Source of the DNA: Izhakiella australiensis
GTDB taxonomy: Bacteria > Pseudomonadota > Gammaproteobacteria > Enterobacterales > Enterobacteriaceae
NCBI RefSeq assembly: GCF_002006995.1
Contig: NZ_MRUL01000022.1
Span: 1 to 64,000, forward strand
Direction: 5' to 3'
Length of the DNA: 64,000 nucleotides
Below are positions 17,934 to 28,978 of this stretch, in pieces; position 1 is the stretch's first letter; each line of letters opens with the position of its first letter. The notes under the pieces are model-generated. The model ran no database searches and was not told the origin of the DNA. It was given only the letters and a program-made list of their open reading frames with translations. A program made the position numbers and the translations under genes.

Positions 17934-18137
17934 GTGCTGCCACTATTATTACGCTGTCATACGTTACGATTAAGAATTAAACAACTGGAACAACATAATC
18001 GCCAGCTGGAGCGCCAATTAAATACCGCTCGCGACTGTATCCGCATGCAGGCAGAAAAAAACTTTCTCCTTTACAACCAGTGCCGACGCTGTAAAAGACC
18101 GCAAAGCGCGCAGATACTTGAGCTGACCGAGCGCTAA
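17934..18137 (+). CDS. Small basic coiled-coil protein with a C-terminal cysteine pair
   Basis: Not recognised. The chosen GTG start at 17934 has the ribosome site GGGAG six bases upstream and gives 67 residues. A TTG at 17883 would add a hydrophobic 17-residue stretch (LFALAFFAALFW) but has no ribosome site. With that extension the protein would be membrane-anchored. The middle is heptad-like, rich in L, Q, R and E (about 12-45), and is followed by a YNQCRRCKR segment with a CxxC pair. It stands alone between iutA and a convergent chemoreceptor gene. Coding status rests on the ribosome site and the regular coiled-coil pattern. Confidence 0.45.
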   Translation: MLPLLLRCHTLRLRIKQLEQHNRQLERQLNTARDCIRMQAEKNFLLYNQCRRCKRPQSAQILELTER

Positions 18138-18218
18138 CGTCGCGCTGTTAAGCCTGGCCTGGCGCAGCGTCCCTGCCGCGCCGATGAGCGCCCCTTTTCT
18201 GAAAATACAGGCAAACGC

Positions 18219-19823
18219 TTATAAAAGTGCTGGCTGTACGGTTCGGGACAGCGCAGGCTGATCATGTTCCCGACCTGCCTCATCAAGACGAAATACGCTA
18301 ACGATGCTTTGCAGATTCAGCGATTGCTCCTGCATTGATGCGGCGGCGGCGGCGGACTCCTCAACCAGGGAAGCATTCTGCTGCGTGGTGGTATCAATTT
18401 GCCCCATTGCGATATTAATTTGCGCGATGCCATCGCTCTGCTCACGGCTGGCTTGGGCAATTTCGTCAATCAGCTGCGTCATATGCTGCACGTTATTGAT
18501 CACTTCGCCCATGCCGCCATCGGCCTGCTCAACCAGGCTGCGCCCGGAAGCGATACGCGCAACGGTGTCATCAATCAGCACCTTTATTTCCCGTGCCGCC
18601 GAGGCGCTACGCTGCGCCAGCGTGCGCACCTCACCGGCAACAACAGCAAAGCCGCGGCCGGACTCTCCCGCGCGCGCAGCTTCTACCGCCGCGTTCAGCG
18701 CCAGGATATTGGTCTGAAAAGCGATGCCGTCGATGACCTGAATAATGTCCGACATTTTAGAAGAAGACTGATAAATCTCCTGCATACGCGCAGAAACAGC
18801 GGTCATCACCGCACCGTTTTGCGTCACCACGGAAGAGGTCGCGCTGACATATTGCTTGGCTCTCTCGGTGTTAGCGGCGGTGTTGTCGATAGTTGAGGTA
18901 AATTCTTCCATCGTAGCTGCGGTCTGTACGATGCTGGCGGCCTGCTCTTCCGTCCGGCTGGCAAGGTCGGTGTTGCCACTGCTGATCTCAGCGGCCGCCA
19001 GCGTAATGCTGTCAGCACCCTGGCGCACTTTTTGCACGGTGTTACGCAAGTTTCCGGTCATTTCGCGCAGGGAGAGCATCAGCTGGCCAAGCTGATCGCG
19101 TGAATCGACAACCACGTTAATTGCGAGGTTACCGGATGCCACCTCACGGGCCACCTGTACCGCAGCCTGCAGCGGACGAGTAATGCTACGGGTAATCAGC
19201 CAGGCCAACATGCCGCCCGCGGCGATAGCAAAAATGCCCAGAAAAATCAGGAAGCGAATCGCCGACATGCCGTTATTCTGAATCGTGTCGCCGCAGTTAT
19301 CGGTCATAAACCTTTCGTACTCGACAAACGCCTTGACGCTGTCGGAATACGCACCCATTGATGGCAGCATCCGGGTTTTAATCGCTTCGTTAACGCTGGC
19401 CTCATTGCCCTGTTCGCTGGCCTGCATAATTTCAGCGCGCAGCGTAACGTACGCAGTTCTTTTTTCAGCGATTGCACTTAACAGCTGGCGGCCGCGCTCG
19501 GAGGATACACTGCTGTCGAGCTGCTTTTGCAGCTGGCTGGCGCGCTCAGAGTTTTTCTTCATCCGGCCGCTGGCGAAGCTTTTGATGCCGTCATTTTTGG
19601 TTGCCATCACCGATAGCCCCAACGCGGCGTTGGCGTCAATAATTGACAGCCATTCGCTGGCCAACCGCTCGTTGACGAGGTAATAACCGGTTACGCGTTC
19701 CGTTTCATGCATAATGGTACTGATTCTGAATATACCGATAGCTGCCATTCCGGTTACCAGCGTCAGCACCAGAAAAAAACCGCTGCCAAGTCGGGTACCT
19801 ACCCCGAGATTTCTTATTTTCAT
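18219..19823 (-). CDS. Methyl-accepting chemotaxis protein
   Basis: Inner-membrane chemoreceptor of 534 residues. TM1 lies near 10-32, a periplasmic four-helix-type ligand domain covers about 35-190, TM2 is near 190-212, then HAMP (about 213-265) and a cytoplasmic signalling domain. The highly conserved hairpin tip is seen as IDGIAFQTNILALNAAVEAARAGE followed by GRGFAVVAGEVRTLAQRSA. Methylation-helix glutamate/glutamine pairs occur on both sides. It ends without a CheR-binding NWETF pentapeptide, so it would depend on other receptors for efficient adaptation. No chemotaxis or flagellar genes are nearby and no clear sigma-28 promoter was seen. The ligand is unknown. Confidence 0.93.
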   Translation of the reverse strand: MKIRNLGVGTRLGSGFFLVLTLVTGMAAIGIFRISTIMHETERVTGYYLVNERLASEWLSIIDANAALGLSVMATKNDGIKSFASGRMKKNSERASQLQKQLDSSVSSERGRQLLSAIAEKRTAYVTLRAEIMQASEQGNEASVNEAIKTRMLPSMGAYSDSVKAFVEYERFMTDNCGDTIQNNGMSAIRFLIFLGIFAIAAGGMLAWLITRSITRPLQAAVQVAREVASGNLAINVVVDSRDQLGQLMLSLREMTGNLRNTVQKVRQGADSITLAAAEISSGNTDLASRTEEQAASIVQTAATMEEFTSTIDNTAANTERAKQYVSATSSVVTQNGAVMTAVSARMQEIYQSSSKMSDIIQVIDGIAFQTNILALNAAVEAARAGESGRGFAVVAGEVRTLAQRSASAAREIKVLIDDTVARIASGRSLVEQADGGMGEVINNVQHMTQLIDEIAQASREQSDGIAQINIAMGQIDTTTQQNASLVEESAAAAASMQEQSLNLQSIVSVFRLDEAGREHDQPALSRTVQPALL

Positions 19824-20259
19824 CGCTATCCCCTCACTCAGCCATCATCATTGCCGTTAGCACTTGCCGCTGCTGCTATGCGCAGCACTGAACTGAAACA
19901 AGGCCCGGCCTGTTAATAAAGTGTTATTTTCACCATACTGATGATTATCGGTCGCGCTGCAGGGCTCTTTAGGGCCAGCTTAGGTGAAATAAATTAACCT
20001 GTTTTAAGGCAGAGTCGGCGCCGTTGCAGCAAACATCCTGGTGATTTAGCGCCGACGAACAAAGCCCGTCGAACGGGCCGGTTCTTCACGCTCAGGCCGA
20101 CGTTTCGCCCGGCAGCAGGCGCTATTTCTGCCCCAGCGGCGAGCGCAGCCCTGGACACAACGCCCGCGGGTGAACCGGCTAACACAGGCCTTTTCGCTGC
20201 CTTAACCGCAGCGCACTAAACTTAAATCCGGTAACTGATTCCCGCAGGGAGTATCAATA
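19824..20259. other. Intergenic region with no supported gene
   Basis: This 436-bp divergent spacer holds the promoters of the chemoreceptor gene (minus) and the acetyltransferase gene (plus). GC-rich short inverted segments occur around 20010-20060 (for example GTCGGCGCCG with CGCCGAC), but I could not support an operator, RNA gene or open frame of convincing composition. Confidence 0.4.
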
Positions 20260-20682
20260 ATGGAAATTCGGCCTTTCACCGAGGGCGATCGCCCATTTCT
20301 GCGTACGCTGTATTTAGCCTCGCGCAAGGCAAACTGGCACTGGCTGGACCCGGGTTCCTGGCGGCTGGAGGATTTTGACCGGATTATTATCGGCGAACGC
20401 GTATGGGTGGCGATTGAACAGGGGCACCGGGTGGGTTTTGCCGCAGTTAGCGTAAGCGATAACTTTCTGCATAGCCTGTATATCGATCCCGCCTGGCAGC
20501 GGCGTGGGATTGGCAATGCGCTGCTGGATGAAGTTGAAGCAAGCTTTACGTCAACCGGCGCGCTGAAATGTCTGTCTGCCAATACCGCCGCACAGGCGTT
20601 TTATATACAGCGCGGCTGGCAAATGGTGTCTCATGGAGAAAGTGAACAGGGAAAATACGTGCTGATGCATCTGAAGAAATAG
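20260..20682 (+). CDS. GNAT-family N-acetyltransferase
   Basis: A 140-residue Gcn5-related acetyltransferase. The acetyl-CoA binding motif A is seen as LYIDPAWQRRGIGNALLDEVEA (about 74-95, with the Q/RxxGxG/A pattern QRRGIG), followed by motif B near AAQAFYIQRGW. These enzymes transfer an acetyl group to an amine of a small molecule or protein; the acceptor cannot be predicted. The ATG at 20260 has the ribosome site CAGGGAG. It converges on mrp, with a short GC-rich hairpin between the two. It is a single-gene unit by appearance. Confidence 0.88.
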   Translation: MEIRPFTEGDRPFLRTLYLASRKANWHWLDPGSWRLEDFDRIIIGERVWVAIEQGHRVGFAAVSVSDNFLHSLYIDPAWQRRGIGNALLDEVEASFTSTGALKCLSANTAAQAFYIQRGWQMVSHGESEQGKYVLMHLKK

Positions 20683-20684
20683 AT

Positions 20685-20708
20685 CAGGCCGCCGTCAGCT
20701 GCGGCCTG
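20685..20708. terminator. Hairpin between convergent acetyltransferase gene and mrp
   Basis: CAGGCCGC (20685-20692) pairs with GCGGCCTG (20701-20708) around an eight-base loop, starting right behind the acetyltransferase stop codon and six bases before the mrp stop. A shared terminator is likely from position. No T-run is present. Confidence 0.5.
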
Positions 20709-20713
20709 CGCTG

Positions 20714-21826
20714 TTATACCGCCCTGAAGGCGATATCATCGGGAATGACCTCACCGCGCCAGTAGAGCTGCGCCGCCACCCGACCGGCCAGCTGACGATA
20801 CAAAGCGGTAAACTCGCTGTCAGGTCGGCGGATCACTGTTGGCTGTCCACAGTCAAGATCTTCACGCAAGGTAATGTGTAACGGCAGCTGGCTTAGCAAC
20901 TGGGTATGGTATTGCTCCACCAGACCTTCCGCTCCGCCGCTGCCAAAAATGGGCTCCTGATGACCGCACTGACTGCAAATATGCATACTCATATTTTCGA
21001 CGATGCCCAGTACCGGAACATTGACTTTATTGAACATCACGATGCCTTTGCGCGCATCAATCAGCGCAATATCCTGCGGGGTAGTCACCACCAGCGCGCC
21101 GGTTACCGGGACATTTTGCGCCAGCGTGAGCTGGATATCACCCGTGCCCGGCGGCATATCCAGCACCAGATAATCAACGTCAGGCCACAAGGTTTCATTG
21201 AGCAGCTGCAACAGCGCTTTGCTGGCCATCGGCCCGCGCCACACCATGGCGTTATCGTCCGTCACCAGATAGCCAATCGAATTGGTCGCCAGACCGTGAG
21301 CCATAATCGGCGCCATATGGGTTCCATCCGGCGAGGTTGGCCTTTCACCATCCGAACCGAGCATGGAGGGAACCGAAGGCCCATAGATATCAGCGTCCAG
21401 AACGCCAACTCTGGCGCCTTCCGCCGCCAGCGCCAGCGCAAGGTTAACCGCCGTGCTGGATTTACCTACGCCGCCTTTACCCGAGCTGACGGCAATAATA
21501 TTTTTAATGCCGTTAATACCCGGCTGACTTTTAACCCGCTTCAGCGTGGCTATCTGGTGATGTAGCTTCCAGCCGATCGCCTGCGCGCCCGTCAGGCGCA
21601 GCAGCTCGCCGCTGACCTGCTCTTGTAACTGCTCAAATCCCTGCTGCCAGGCAAACGGCATGACCAGTTCCAGATACAGGGTATCATCGATTAATGCGCA
21701 GTGGTGCAGCGCTTTCAGCGCAGTTAAATTTCGTTCAAGCGTTGGATGCTCAAATGCTGCCAGCGTACCCACGACCAGTGCGCGCAGCGCTTCCGGTGAT
21801 TGCTGACTGGGGGATTGTGAACCCAT
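20714..21826 (-). CDS. mrp: Iron-sulfur cluster carrier protein (ApbC/Mrp)
   Basis: P-loop ATPase that carries Fe-S clusters to apoproteins in the cytosol. It has an N-terminal FeoB/MIP18-like segment (about 1-95) followed by the deviant Walker A SSGKGGVGKSST, the switch motif LDADIYGPS and the CxxC cluster ligand (CSQCGH) near 275. The chosen ATG at 21826 has AGGAG upstream and gives 370 residues, matching E. coli Mrp; an ATG 24 bases upstream lacks a ribosome site. It is divergent from metG, as in E. coli. Confidence 0.95.
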   Translation of the reverse strand: MGSQSPSQQSPEALRALVVGTLAAFEHPTLERNLTALKALHHCALIDDTLYLELVMPFAWQQGFEQLQEQVSGELLRLTGAQAIGWKLHHQIATLKRVKSQPGINGIKNIIAVSSGKGGVGKSSTAVNLALALAAEGARVGVLDADIYGPSVPSMLGSDGERPTSPDGTHMAPIMAHGLATNSIGYLVTDDNAMVWRGPMASKALLQLLNETLWPDVDYLVLDMPPGTGDIQLTLAQNVPVTGALVVTTPQDIALIDARKGIVMFNKVNVPVLGIVENMSMHICSQCGHQEPIFGSGGAEGLVEQYHTQLLSQLPLHITLREDLDCGQPTVIRRPDSEFTALYRQLAGRVAAQLYWRGEVIPDDIAFRAV

Positions 21827-22023
21827 CCCGACTCCTTTGATTATTCTCATCGTTCATGCAACGGACAGATAAGGTTAAGCATACCAGATGTGGCTATACG
21901 CTGCGGCGACGCTGCAAAAATTCCCGTCAACAATCGCCATCACATTCGGGTTCTGTTTACGCCGGGGCGCGGTTTCAGGTAACATCAAGGCCCCTTTTTC
22001 ATTCAGGAATAGCAAGTCTCACT

Positions 22024-24057
22024 ATGACTCAAGTCGCGAAAAAAATAATGGTAACGTGCGCCCTGCCGTACGCTAATGGCTCCATACATCTCGGCCACAT
22101 GCTTGAGCATATCCAGGCAGATATATGGGTGCGTTACCAGCGAATGCGCGGCCATCAGGTGTACTTCATCTGCGCGGACGATGCCCACGGCACGCCTATC
22201 ATGCTAAAAGCGCAGCAGCTGGGGATCCCCCCGGAGCAGATGATCGCCGAAATGAGTCAGGAGCATCAGACGGACTTCGCCGGCTTTAACATTAGCTACG
22301 ACAACTATCACTCCACCCATGGCGAGGAGAACCGCGAGCTGTCAACGCTGATTTACCGGCGCCTGAAGGACAACGGTTTTATTAAGAACCGCACCATTTC
22401 TCAACTTTACGATCCGGAAAAAGGGATGTTTTTACCTGACCGTTTTGTTAAAGGCACTTGTCCGAAGTGCAAAGCCGCCGATCAGTACGGCGACAACTGC
22501 GAGGTTTGCGGAGCAACCTATAGCCCGACCGAGCTTATCGAACCGAAGTCGGTGGTTTCCGGCGCCACGCCGGTTATGCGTGACTCAGAGCATTTCTTCT
22601 TCGATCTGCCGGCCTTTAGCGACATGCTCAAAAGCTGGACCCGATCCGGCGCGCTGCAGGAGCAGGTGGCCAATAAAATGCAGGAGTGGTTTGAATCAGG
22701 ATTGCAGCAGTGGGATATCTCACGCGATGCGCCCTATTTCGGCTTTGAAATCCCCGACGCGCCGGGCAAATATTTTTACGTCTGGCTGGATGCGCCGATC
22801 GGCTATATGGGCTCGTTTAAAAATCTGTGCGATAAGCGCGGCGATATCGACTTTGATGAGTTCTGGAAAAAAGACGCCACCACCGAGCTTTATCACTTTA
22901 TCGGAAAAGATATCGTCTATTTCCACAGCCTGTTCTGGCCGGCAATGCTGGAAGGAAGCGGCTTTCGCAAACCGGATAATCTGTTTGTGCATGGCTACGT
23001 TACGGTCAACGGCGCAAAAATGTCTAAATCCCGTGGCACCTTTATTAAAGCCAGCACCTGGCTTAACCACCTTGATGCCGACAGCCTGCGCTATTACTAC
23101 GCGGCGAAGCTATCTTCCCGCATTGACGACATCGACCTCAGCCTTGAGGATTTCGTTCAGCGCGTGAATGCCGACATCGTCAATAAAGTGGTCAATCTCG
23201 CATCGCGTAATGCGGGCTTCATCAACAAACGTTTTAACGGTCAGCTTTCAGCACACCTCGCCGACCCGGCGCTGTATAAAACCTTTACCGATGCCGCGCA
23301 AAGCATCGGCGATGCGTGGCACGCGCGCGAATTTAGTCGCGCCGTTCGCGAGATCATGGCGCTGGCCGACCTGGCTAACCGCTATGTCGATGAGCAGGCT
23401 CCGTGGGTGGTGGCTAAGCAGGAAGGCCGCGATGCCGATCTGCAAGCTATCTGCACCATGGGGATCAACCTGTTTCGGGTGCTGATGAGCTGGCTGAAGC
23501 CAGTACTGCCTTCGCTAAGCGAGCGTACGGAAGCCTTCCTGCAAACCGAGCTGAGCTGGGACAGCATTCAGCAGCCGCTGCTTAACCATACCATCGCGCC
23601 CTTTAAAGCCCTTTACAGCCGCATCGAAATGGACAAGGTCAGTGCGATGGTCGATGCTTCTAAAGGAGAGGCTGCCGCTGCGGCGAAACCGGCGCTGACC
23701 GGTGCGCTGGCCGAGCAACCCATTCAGGAAACCATCACCTTTGACGACTTCGCCAAAGTGGATATGCGTATTGCGCTTATTCAACAGGCGGAGTTCGTTG
23801 AAGGCTCCGATAAGCTATTGCGTCTGCAGCTGGATTTAGGCGGCGAAACCCGGCAGATTTTCTCCGGTATTCGTGCGGCCTACCCCGATCCATCGCTGCT
23901 GGTAGGGCGGCTGACGATTATGGTCGCTAACCTGGCGCCGCGTAAAATGCGCTTCGGCGTCTCCGAGGGCATGGTCATGGCGGCCGGCCCCGGCGGAAAA
24001 GATATCTTCCTGCTCAGCCCCGACAGCGGCGCTCAGCCTGGAATGCAGGTAAAATAG
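22024..24057 (+). CDS. metG: Methionyl-tRNA synthetase
   Basis: Charges tRNA-Met with methionine in the cytosol. The class I signature appears as [13 protein letters not shown] (about 15-27, HLGH equals HIGH) and the second lysine motif as AKMSKSRGT (about 331-339). A zinc knuckle with CPKC and CEVC lies in the connective domain, and a C-terminal tRNA-binding dimerisation domain begins near 575 ([12 protein letters not shown]). The 677-residue length equals the E. coli enzyme. The start at 22024 is chosen by homology; the frame is open for 168 bases upstream, but that translation has no synthetase homology. A terminator hairpin follows the gene. Confidence 0.97.
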   Translation: MTQVAKKIMVTCALPYANGSIHLGHMLEHIQADIWVRYQRMRGHQVYFICADDAHGTPIMLKAQQLGIPPEQMIAEMSQEHQTDFAGFNISYDNYHSTHGEENRELSTLIYRRLKDNGFIKNRTISQLYDPEKGMFLPDRFVKGTCPKCKAADQYGDNCEVCGATYSPTELIEPKSVVSGATPVMRDSEHFFFDLPAFSDMLKSWTRSGALQEQVANKMQEWFESGLQQWDISRDAPYFGFEIPDAPGKYFYVWLDAPIGYMGSFKNLCDKRGDIDFDEFWKKDATTELYHFIGKDIVYFHSLFWPAMLEGSGFRKPDNLFVHGYVTVNGAKMSKSRGTFIKASTWLNHLDADSLRYYYAAKLSSRIDDIDLSLEDFVQRVNADIVNKVVNLASRNAGFINKRFNGQLSAHLADPALYKTFTDAAQSIGDAWHAREFSRAVREIMALADLANRYVDEQAPWVVAKQEGRDADLQAICTMGINLFRVLMSWLKPVLPSLSERTEAFLQTELSWDSIQQPLLNHTIAPFKALYSRIEMDKVSAMVDASKGEAAAAAKPALTGALAEQPIQETITFDDFAKVDMRIALIQQAEFVEGSDKLLRLQLDLGGETRQIFSGIRAAYPDPSLLVGRLTIMVANLAPRKMRFGVSEGMVMAAGPGGKDIFLLSPDSGAQPGMQVK

Positions 24058-24069
24058 GCTAACAGTCCC

Positions 24070-24094
24070 GGGGCGGTATCTGCCGCCCCCTTTT
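24070..24094 (+). terminator. Rho-independent terminator of metG
   Basis: GGGGCGG (24070-24076) and CCGCCCC (24083-24089) form a 7-bp GC stem with a six-base loop, followed by CTTTT. It begins 12 bases after the metG stop codon. Confidence 0.75.
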
Positions 24095-24169
24095 AACCTC
24101 ATCGCCGCAGGCGGTTCAGCCCAGGCACTCTGTAACCGCAGAGCCCGGCGATGAAAGCAGGTCGTAGTA

Positions 24170-24553
24170 ATGAAACAACTCTGGCGCTATCTGCGCGCGT
24201 TTCTGATTATTTACCTTTGCCTTTATGCCGGCAATGGCGTTGCCGCGCTGCTTCCCGTCACTATCCCGGGCAGCATACTCGGCATGCTGATACTGTTTGC
24301 GCTGCTGGCGACGCAAATTTTGCCGCCGGACTGGGTTAAGCCGGGCTGCCATTTGCTGATTCGCTACATGGCCCTGCTGTTTGTCCCGATCAGCGTCGGC
24401 GTGATGAATTATACCGACCTGCTACAAGCGCAGTTCGGACCGATCGTCGTTTCCTGCCTTATCAGCACACTCATCGTGCTGGTGACCGTCGGGCTTTGCG
24501 CGCATCATTTTCAGCGCGACGGCAAAGCCGCGCAGGAGGAATCAAAACCATGA
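24170..24553 (+). CDS. yohJ: LrgA/CidA-family membrane protein YohJ
   Basis: A 127-residue inner-membrane protein of the UPF0299/LrgA family with four predicted TM helices (about 5-25, 30-48, 62-82 and 88-110). The conserved [13 protein letters not shown] segment follows the first TM. LrgA-type proteins form, with LrgB partners, exporters or channels linked to murein-hydrolase control and, in some bacteria, to pyruvate uptake. The reaction in this organism is unknown. Its stop codon overlaps the start of yohK (ATGA), so the two are translated together. Order yohJ-yohK-cdd is as in E. coli. Confidence 0.92.
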   Translation: MKQLWRYLRAFLIIYLCLYAGNGVAALLPVTIPGSILGMLILFALLATQILPPDWVKPGCHLLIRYMALLFVPISVGVMNYTDLLQAQFGPIVVSCLISTLIVLVTVGLCAHHFQRDGKAAQEESKP

Positions 24554-25239
24554 GCGATATCTGGTGGTCACTGCCTTTAACCGTCGTGGTTTTCCTGTTT
24601 GCCCGTCGCCTGTCTGCGCGATTAAAAATGCCGCTGTTAAATCCGCTGCTGGTTGCGGTCGCAGTGATAATCCCGCTGCTGGTGCTTACCCATATGCCCT
24701 ATGCCCGTTATTTTCAGGGCAGCGCAATCCTTAACCAGCTGCTGCAGCCCTCCGTGGTCGCGCTGGCGCTACCGCTTTATGAGCAGATGCATCAGATTCG
24801 CGCCCGCTGGAAGACGATAATCAGCGTCTGTTTTATTGGCTCAATGACGGCGATGGTCAGCGGCACAGCTATCGCCTTATGGATGGGTGCCTCAAGAGAA
24901 ATTGCCGCGACCATTTTGCCAAAATCAGTAACCACGCCAATTGCCATGGCGGTATCCGGCACCCTCGGCGGCATTCCGGCGATCAGTGCAATATGCGTAT
25001 TATTAGCTGGCGCGCTCGGCGCGATATTTGGTCATATGATCCTCAACCTGCTCCGGGTCAAAGGCAAAGCCGCCCGTGGTCTGGCCATCGGTAATGCCTC
25101 CCACGCGCTCGGCACGGCACGCTGCGCTGAGATTGATTTTCAGGAAGGCGCGTTCAGCTCTCTGGCTCTGGTTATCTGCGGCATTATTACTTCTCTGCTG
25201 GCGCCGTTTATTTTTCCGCTACTGATCGCCCTGCTATGA
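24550..25239 (+). CDS. yohK: LrgB-family membrane protein YohK
   Basis: The partner of YohJ: a 229-residue polytopic membrane protein of the LrgB family, with about six TM segments. The family block [19 protein letters not shown] is near 130-148, and [20 protein letters not shown] lies close to 180. The start ATG at 24550 overlaps the yohJ stop codon; a frame-open extension upstream lies within yohJ and is discarded. LrgB proteins act with LrgA proteins as a two-subunit membrane system. A role in pyruvate or cytidine-linked physiology is suggested only by family knowledge and the cdd neighbour. Confidence 0.93.
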   Translation: MSDIWWSLPLTVVVFLFARRLSARLKMPLLNPLLVAVAVIIPLLVLTHMPYARYFQGSAILNQLLQPSVVALALPLYEQMHQIRARWKTIISVCFIGSMTAMVSGTAIALWMGASREIAATILPKSVTTPIAMAVSGTLGGIPAISAICVLLAGALGAIFGHMILNLLRVKGKAARGLAIGNASHALGTARCAEIDFQEGAFSSLALVICGIITSLLAPFIFPLLIALL

Positions 25240-25292
25240 ATTTGCGTGATCTCGCACAAAAATTCGCATTGTTTCAGCTATTGCACTGGTTA

Positions 25293-25308
25293 GGTGACAC
25301 ATATCACA
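25293..25308 (+). promoter_or_regulatory. CRP site upstream of cdd
   Basis: GGTGA-CACATA-TCACA matches the CRP consensus TGTGA-N6-TCACA with one mismatch and is centred 68 bp before the cdd start codon. In E. coli cdd is activated by CRP and repressed by CytR, so conserved control is plausible. A CytR site cannot be identified by eye. Confidence 0.7.
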
Positions 25309-25368
25309 TATAACCGTTTGCTTCGCCGCTAAAATCGAGCGCCCATCCGGTGAGAGAGGTTTACCACC

Positions 25369-26259
25369 ATGCACACACGTTTTAATCACGCGCTGGCGTC
25401 CCTGCCGGACAACCTGCGTTCAGCCGTTACGCCTCTGCTTTCCGCTGCTGACTTTCGCGCCAGCTTTTCCGCTGAACAAATCAGCACGCTGTGTACTAAA
25501 ACGCAGATGGACCAGCAGCAGCTGGCCTTTGCTCTGCTGCCGCTGGCGGCTGCCTGCGCGTGGACGCCGCTGTCAAAATTCAACGTCGGCGCCATCGCCC
25601 GCGGCGCCAGCGGACGATTCTGGTTTGGTGCCAATATGGAATTCAGCGGCGCGACCATGCAGCAAACGGTGCATGCGGAGCAAAGCGCGGTGACCCATGC
25701 CTGGATGAGCGGCGAAACGGTGCTGCTGGATATCACGGTAAATTACACGCCCTGCGGCCACTGTCGGCAATTTATGAATGAACTGAACAGTGGCATCACT
25801 CTGGGTATCCACCTGCCAGGACGCCAGCCCGCCACCCTCGGCAGCTACCTGCCGGACGCCTTTGGCCCGCGCGATCTGAATATCACCAGCCTGTTGATGG
25901 ACCCGGTCGATCACCACATGCAGGTTCAGGGGGATGCGCTGGCGCAGCTGGCGCTCAGGGCCGCTAATCGCAGCCATGCGCCTTATACTGAAGCCTGGAG
26001 CGGCATCGCGTTGGAAACGGCAAGCGGGCGTCAGTTTAGCGGCAGCTATGCTGAAAACGCCGCGTTCAACCCCAGCCTGCCGCCCCTGCAGGCCGCGCTA
26101 ATTATGTTGAACATGGCCGGCGAGTCGCCGCTGGAAATTAACCGAGCCGTACTGGTGGAAAAAGACGCCGCGGTTTTGTGTCAGCAGCAGGCAACGGCGG
26201 CTACTCTTGCCGCGCTGGGCTGCAACAACCTTAGCGTCATTCATCCCCATGACGATTAA
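25369..26259 (+). CDS. cdd: Cytidine deaminase
   Basis: Zinc enzyme that converts cytidine and deoxycytidine to uridine and deoxyuridine in pyrimidine salvage. It is the long dimeric type (296 residues), with a catalytic N-terminal and a degenerate C-terminal deaminase domain. Zinc ligands are His102 in VHAEQSA (with catalytic Glu104) and Cys129 and Cys132 in TPCGHCRQF, the same numbering as the E. coli enzyme. The second domain from about 190 lacks these residues. The ATG is preceded by GAGAGAGG. A CRP site lies upstream. Confidence 0.96.
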   Translation: MHTRFNHALASLPDNLRSAVTPLLSAADFRASFSAEQISTLCTKTQMDQQQLAFALLPLAAACAWTPLSKFNVGAIARGASGRFWFGANMEFSGATMQQTVHAEQSAVTHAWMSGETVLLDITVNYTPCGHCRQFMNELNSGITLGIHLPGRQPATLGSYLPDAFGPRDLNITSLLMDPVDHHMQVQGDALAQLALRAANRSHAPYTEAWSGIALETASGRQFSGSYAENAAFNPSLPPLQAALIMLNMAGESPLEINRAVLVEKDAAVLCQQQATAATLAALGCNNLSVIHPHDD

Positions 26260-26288
26260 ATTTTAATCATCATGATTTTTTTTACTTG

Positions 26289-26314
26289 CTTTTGTTAGCT
26301 CCGGTTAACAAAAG
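26289..26314. promoter_or_regulatory. 11-bp inverted repeat upstream of maeA
   Basis: CTTTTGTTAGC (26289-26299) and GTTAACAAAAG (26304-26314) form an inverted repeat with one mismatch around TCCG, 70 bp before the maeA start and 30 bp after the cdd stop. It could be an operator for maeA or a cdd transcript-end hairpin. No T-run on the plus strand favours an operator. Confidence 0.4.
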
Positions 26315-26384
26315 CTGTACTTTGCTCTGTTTTTTCATAGGATTGAAATTCAAAACTTTCTCAGAACAGAAGAGTTAACATCAC

Positions 26385-28082
26385 ATGGAACTCGAATACG
26401 AAAGTAAGCGTTCGCTCTATATACCCTACGCTGGCCCTATCCTGCTGGAGTTTCCATTGCTGAATAAAGGCAGTGCTTTCTCCATCGAAGAACGTAATGA
26501 TTTTAATCTGAACGGCCTGTTGCCGGAAACGGTCGAAACCATCGAAGAACAGGCTGAACGCGCATGGCGCCAGTTTCAGGAGTTCAAGAACGATAACGAC
26601 AAGCACGTTTACCTGCGCAATATTCAGGATACCAACGAGACTCTGTTTTACCGCCTGCTGGACAATCATCTTGAAGAGATGATGCCGATTATCTACACCC
26701 CGACCGTGGGCGCCGCCTGTGAGCATTTCTCTGAGATCTATCGCCGCGCACGCGGGTTGTTTATCTCCTACCCCAATCGCGCCAGCATTGAAGACATGCT
26801 GCAAAATGCCACCAAACAGAATGTAAAAGTGATTGTGGTAACCGACGGCGAGCGCATTCTCGGCCTCGGCGATCAGGGCATCGGCGGTATGGGAATTCCG
26901 ATCGGTAAACTGTCGCTGTACACCGCCTGCGGCGGCATCAGCCCGGCTTACACCCTGCCGGTGGTGCTGGATGTCGGCACCAATAATCCGCAGTTGCTTA
27001 ATGACCCGCTCTATATGGGCTGGCGTCATCCGCGTATTACCGGCGAAGAGTATGACCGCTTCGTTGACGAATTTATCCAGGCGGTAAAAAGCCGCTGGCC
27101 GCAGGTTCTGCTGCAATTTGAAGACTTCGCTCAAAAGAACGCAATGCCGCTGCTTGAACGCTATCGCGATGAAATCTGCTGCTTTAACGATGATATTCAG
27201 GGAACCGCGGCGGTAACCCTGGGCTGTCTGATCGCCGCCAGCCGCGCTGCCGGCAGCCAGCTGAGCGAGCAAAAAGTGGTTTTCCTTGGCGGTGGCTCAG
27301 CCGGCTGCGGCATCGCCGAGTCGATCATCGCACAGATGAAATCAGAAGGTCTGAGCGACGAAGAAGCGCGCGCCAGAGTTTACATGGTCGACCGCTACGG
27401 CCTGCTAACGACCAATCAGCCCAATTTACTCAACTTCCAGAGCAAGCTGGCGCAAAATAAGGGCAAGCTTGCTCACTGGGATACGCAAAGCGATGCCCTT
27501 TCGCTGATGGATGTGGTGCGCAACGTGAAGCCGGATATTTTAATCGGCGTTTCTGGTCAGCCAGGGCTGTTCACCGAAGAAATCATTCGCGAAATGCATA
27601 AAAACTGCCCGCGTCCTATCGTGATGCCGCTGTCTAATCCCACCTCACGGGTCGAGGCAACGCCGCAGGATATCATTCGCTGGACCGACGGCGCGGCGCT
27701 GGTTGCCACCGGTAGCCCGTTTGCCCCGGTTCTGTGGAAGGAAAAACGCTATCCGATTGCCCAGTGCAACAACTCTTACATTTTTCCCGGCATCGGCCTT
27801 GGCGCGATTGCCTCGCGGGCGACCCGCGTTACTGACAGTATGCTGATGGCGGCCAGCCGGACGCTGGCTGACTGTTCGCCGCTGGTGAATGATGGCCGCG
27901 GGCCGGTACTTCCGGAGGTGAAAGACATCCAGGGCGTGTCAAAAATTATCGCCATGGAGGTTGGCAAAGCCGCGCAGCTGGCCGGCGTGGCAGTGGTTAC
28001 CTCAGAAGATGTGCTGTCACGCGCAATTGCCGATAACTTCTGGCTACCGCAATATCGTTCGTATCGTCGAACTTCCATCTGA
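26385..28082 (+). CDS. maeA: NAD-dependent malic enzyme (oxaloacetate-decarboxylating)
   Basis: Converts malate to pyruvate, CO2 and NADH, feeding gluconeogenic or C4-dicarboxylate growth. The 565-residue length equals E. coli MaeA (SfcA). The N-terminal malic domain contains [13 protein letters not shown] (about 105-117). Metal/substrate residues appear around [17 protein letters not shown] and [15 protein letters not shown] (about 246-287), and the NAD-binding fold has [11 protein letters not shown] near 305. The ATG at 26385 has AGAAGAG upstream. In E. coli maeA lies elsewhere on the chromosome, so its place between cdd and sanA marks a lineage-specific arrangement. It ends in a strong terminator. 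Confidence 0.95.
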   Translation: MELEYESKRSLYIPYAGPILLEFPLLNKGSAFSIEERNDFNLNGLLPETVETIEEQAERAWRQFQEFKNDNDKHVYLRNIQDTNETLFYRLLDNHLEEMMPIIYTPTVGAACEHFSEIYRRARGLFISYPNRASIEDMLQNATKQNVKVIVVTDGERILGLGDQGIGGMGIPIGKLSLYTACGGISPAYTLPVVLDVGTNNPQLLNDPLYMGWRHPRITGEEYDRFVDEFIQAVKSRWPQVLLQFEDFAQKNAMPLLERYRDEICCFNDDIQGTAAVTLGCLIAASRAAGSQLSEQKVVFLGGGSAGCGIAESIIAQMKSEGLSDEEARARVYMVDRYGLLTTNQPNLLNFQSKLAQNKGKLAHWDTQSDALSLMDVVRNVKPDILIGVSGQPGLFTEEIIREMHKNCPRPIVMPLSNPTSRVEATPQDIIRWTDGAALVATGSPFAPVLWKEKRYPIAQCNNSYIFPGIGLGAIASRATRVTDSMLMAASRTLADCSPLVNDGRGPVLPEVKDIQGVSKIIAMEVGKAAQLAGVAVVTSEDVLSRAIADNFWLPQYRSYRRTSI

Positions 28083-28092
28083 CTGTCGTTCA

Positions 28093-28120
28093 TCCGGGCG
28101 CATTTTGCGCCCGGAATTTT
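28093..28120 (+). terminator. Rho-independent terminator of maeA
   Basis: TCCGGGCGCA (28093-28102) pairs perfectly with TGCGCCCGGA (28106-28115) around a TTT loop, followed by ATTTTG, 11 bases after the maeA stop codon. Confidence 0.85.
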
Positions 28121-28173
28121 GTGGCAAAAGCCGTCAGAAGGTAGCTTGTAACTTGCTTCACCGGACGCGGTAA

Positions 28174-28938
<765 letters not shown>

Positions 28939-28978
28939 CCATCGCCCGCAGCAGCGGGCAAATAAACCACCAGCCTGG

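Noticed and set aside
20906-21565. 219-codon open frame on the plus strand
   Set aside because: Antisense to mrp, which is clearly the real gene.
22445-23167. 240-codon open frame in another plus-strand frame of metG
   Set aside because: Fully inside metG with low-complexity Ser/Arg composition and no ribosome site.
26361-27272. 303-codon open frame on the minus strand
   Set aside because: It lies entirely antisense to maeA, whose protein has full-length homology and catalytic motifs; the antisense translation matches nothing I know.
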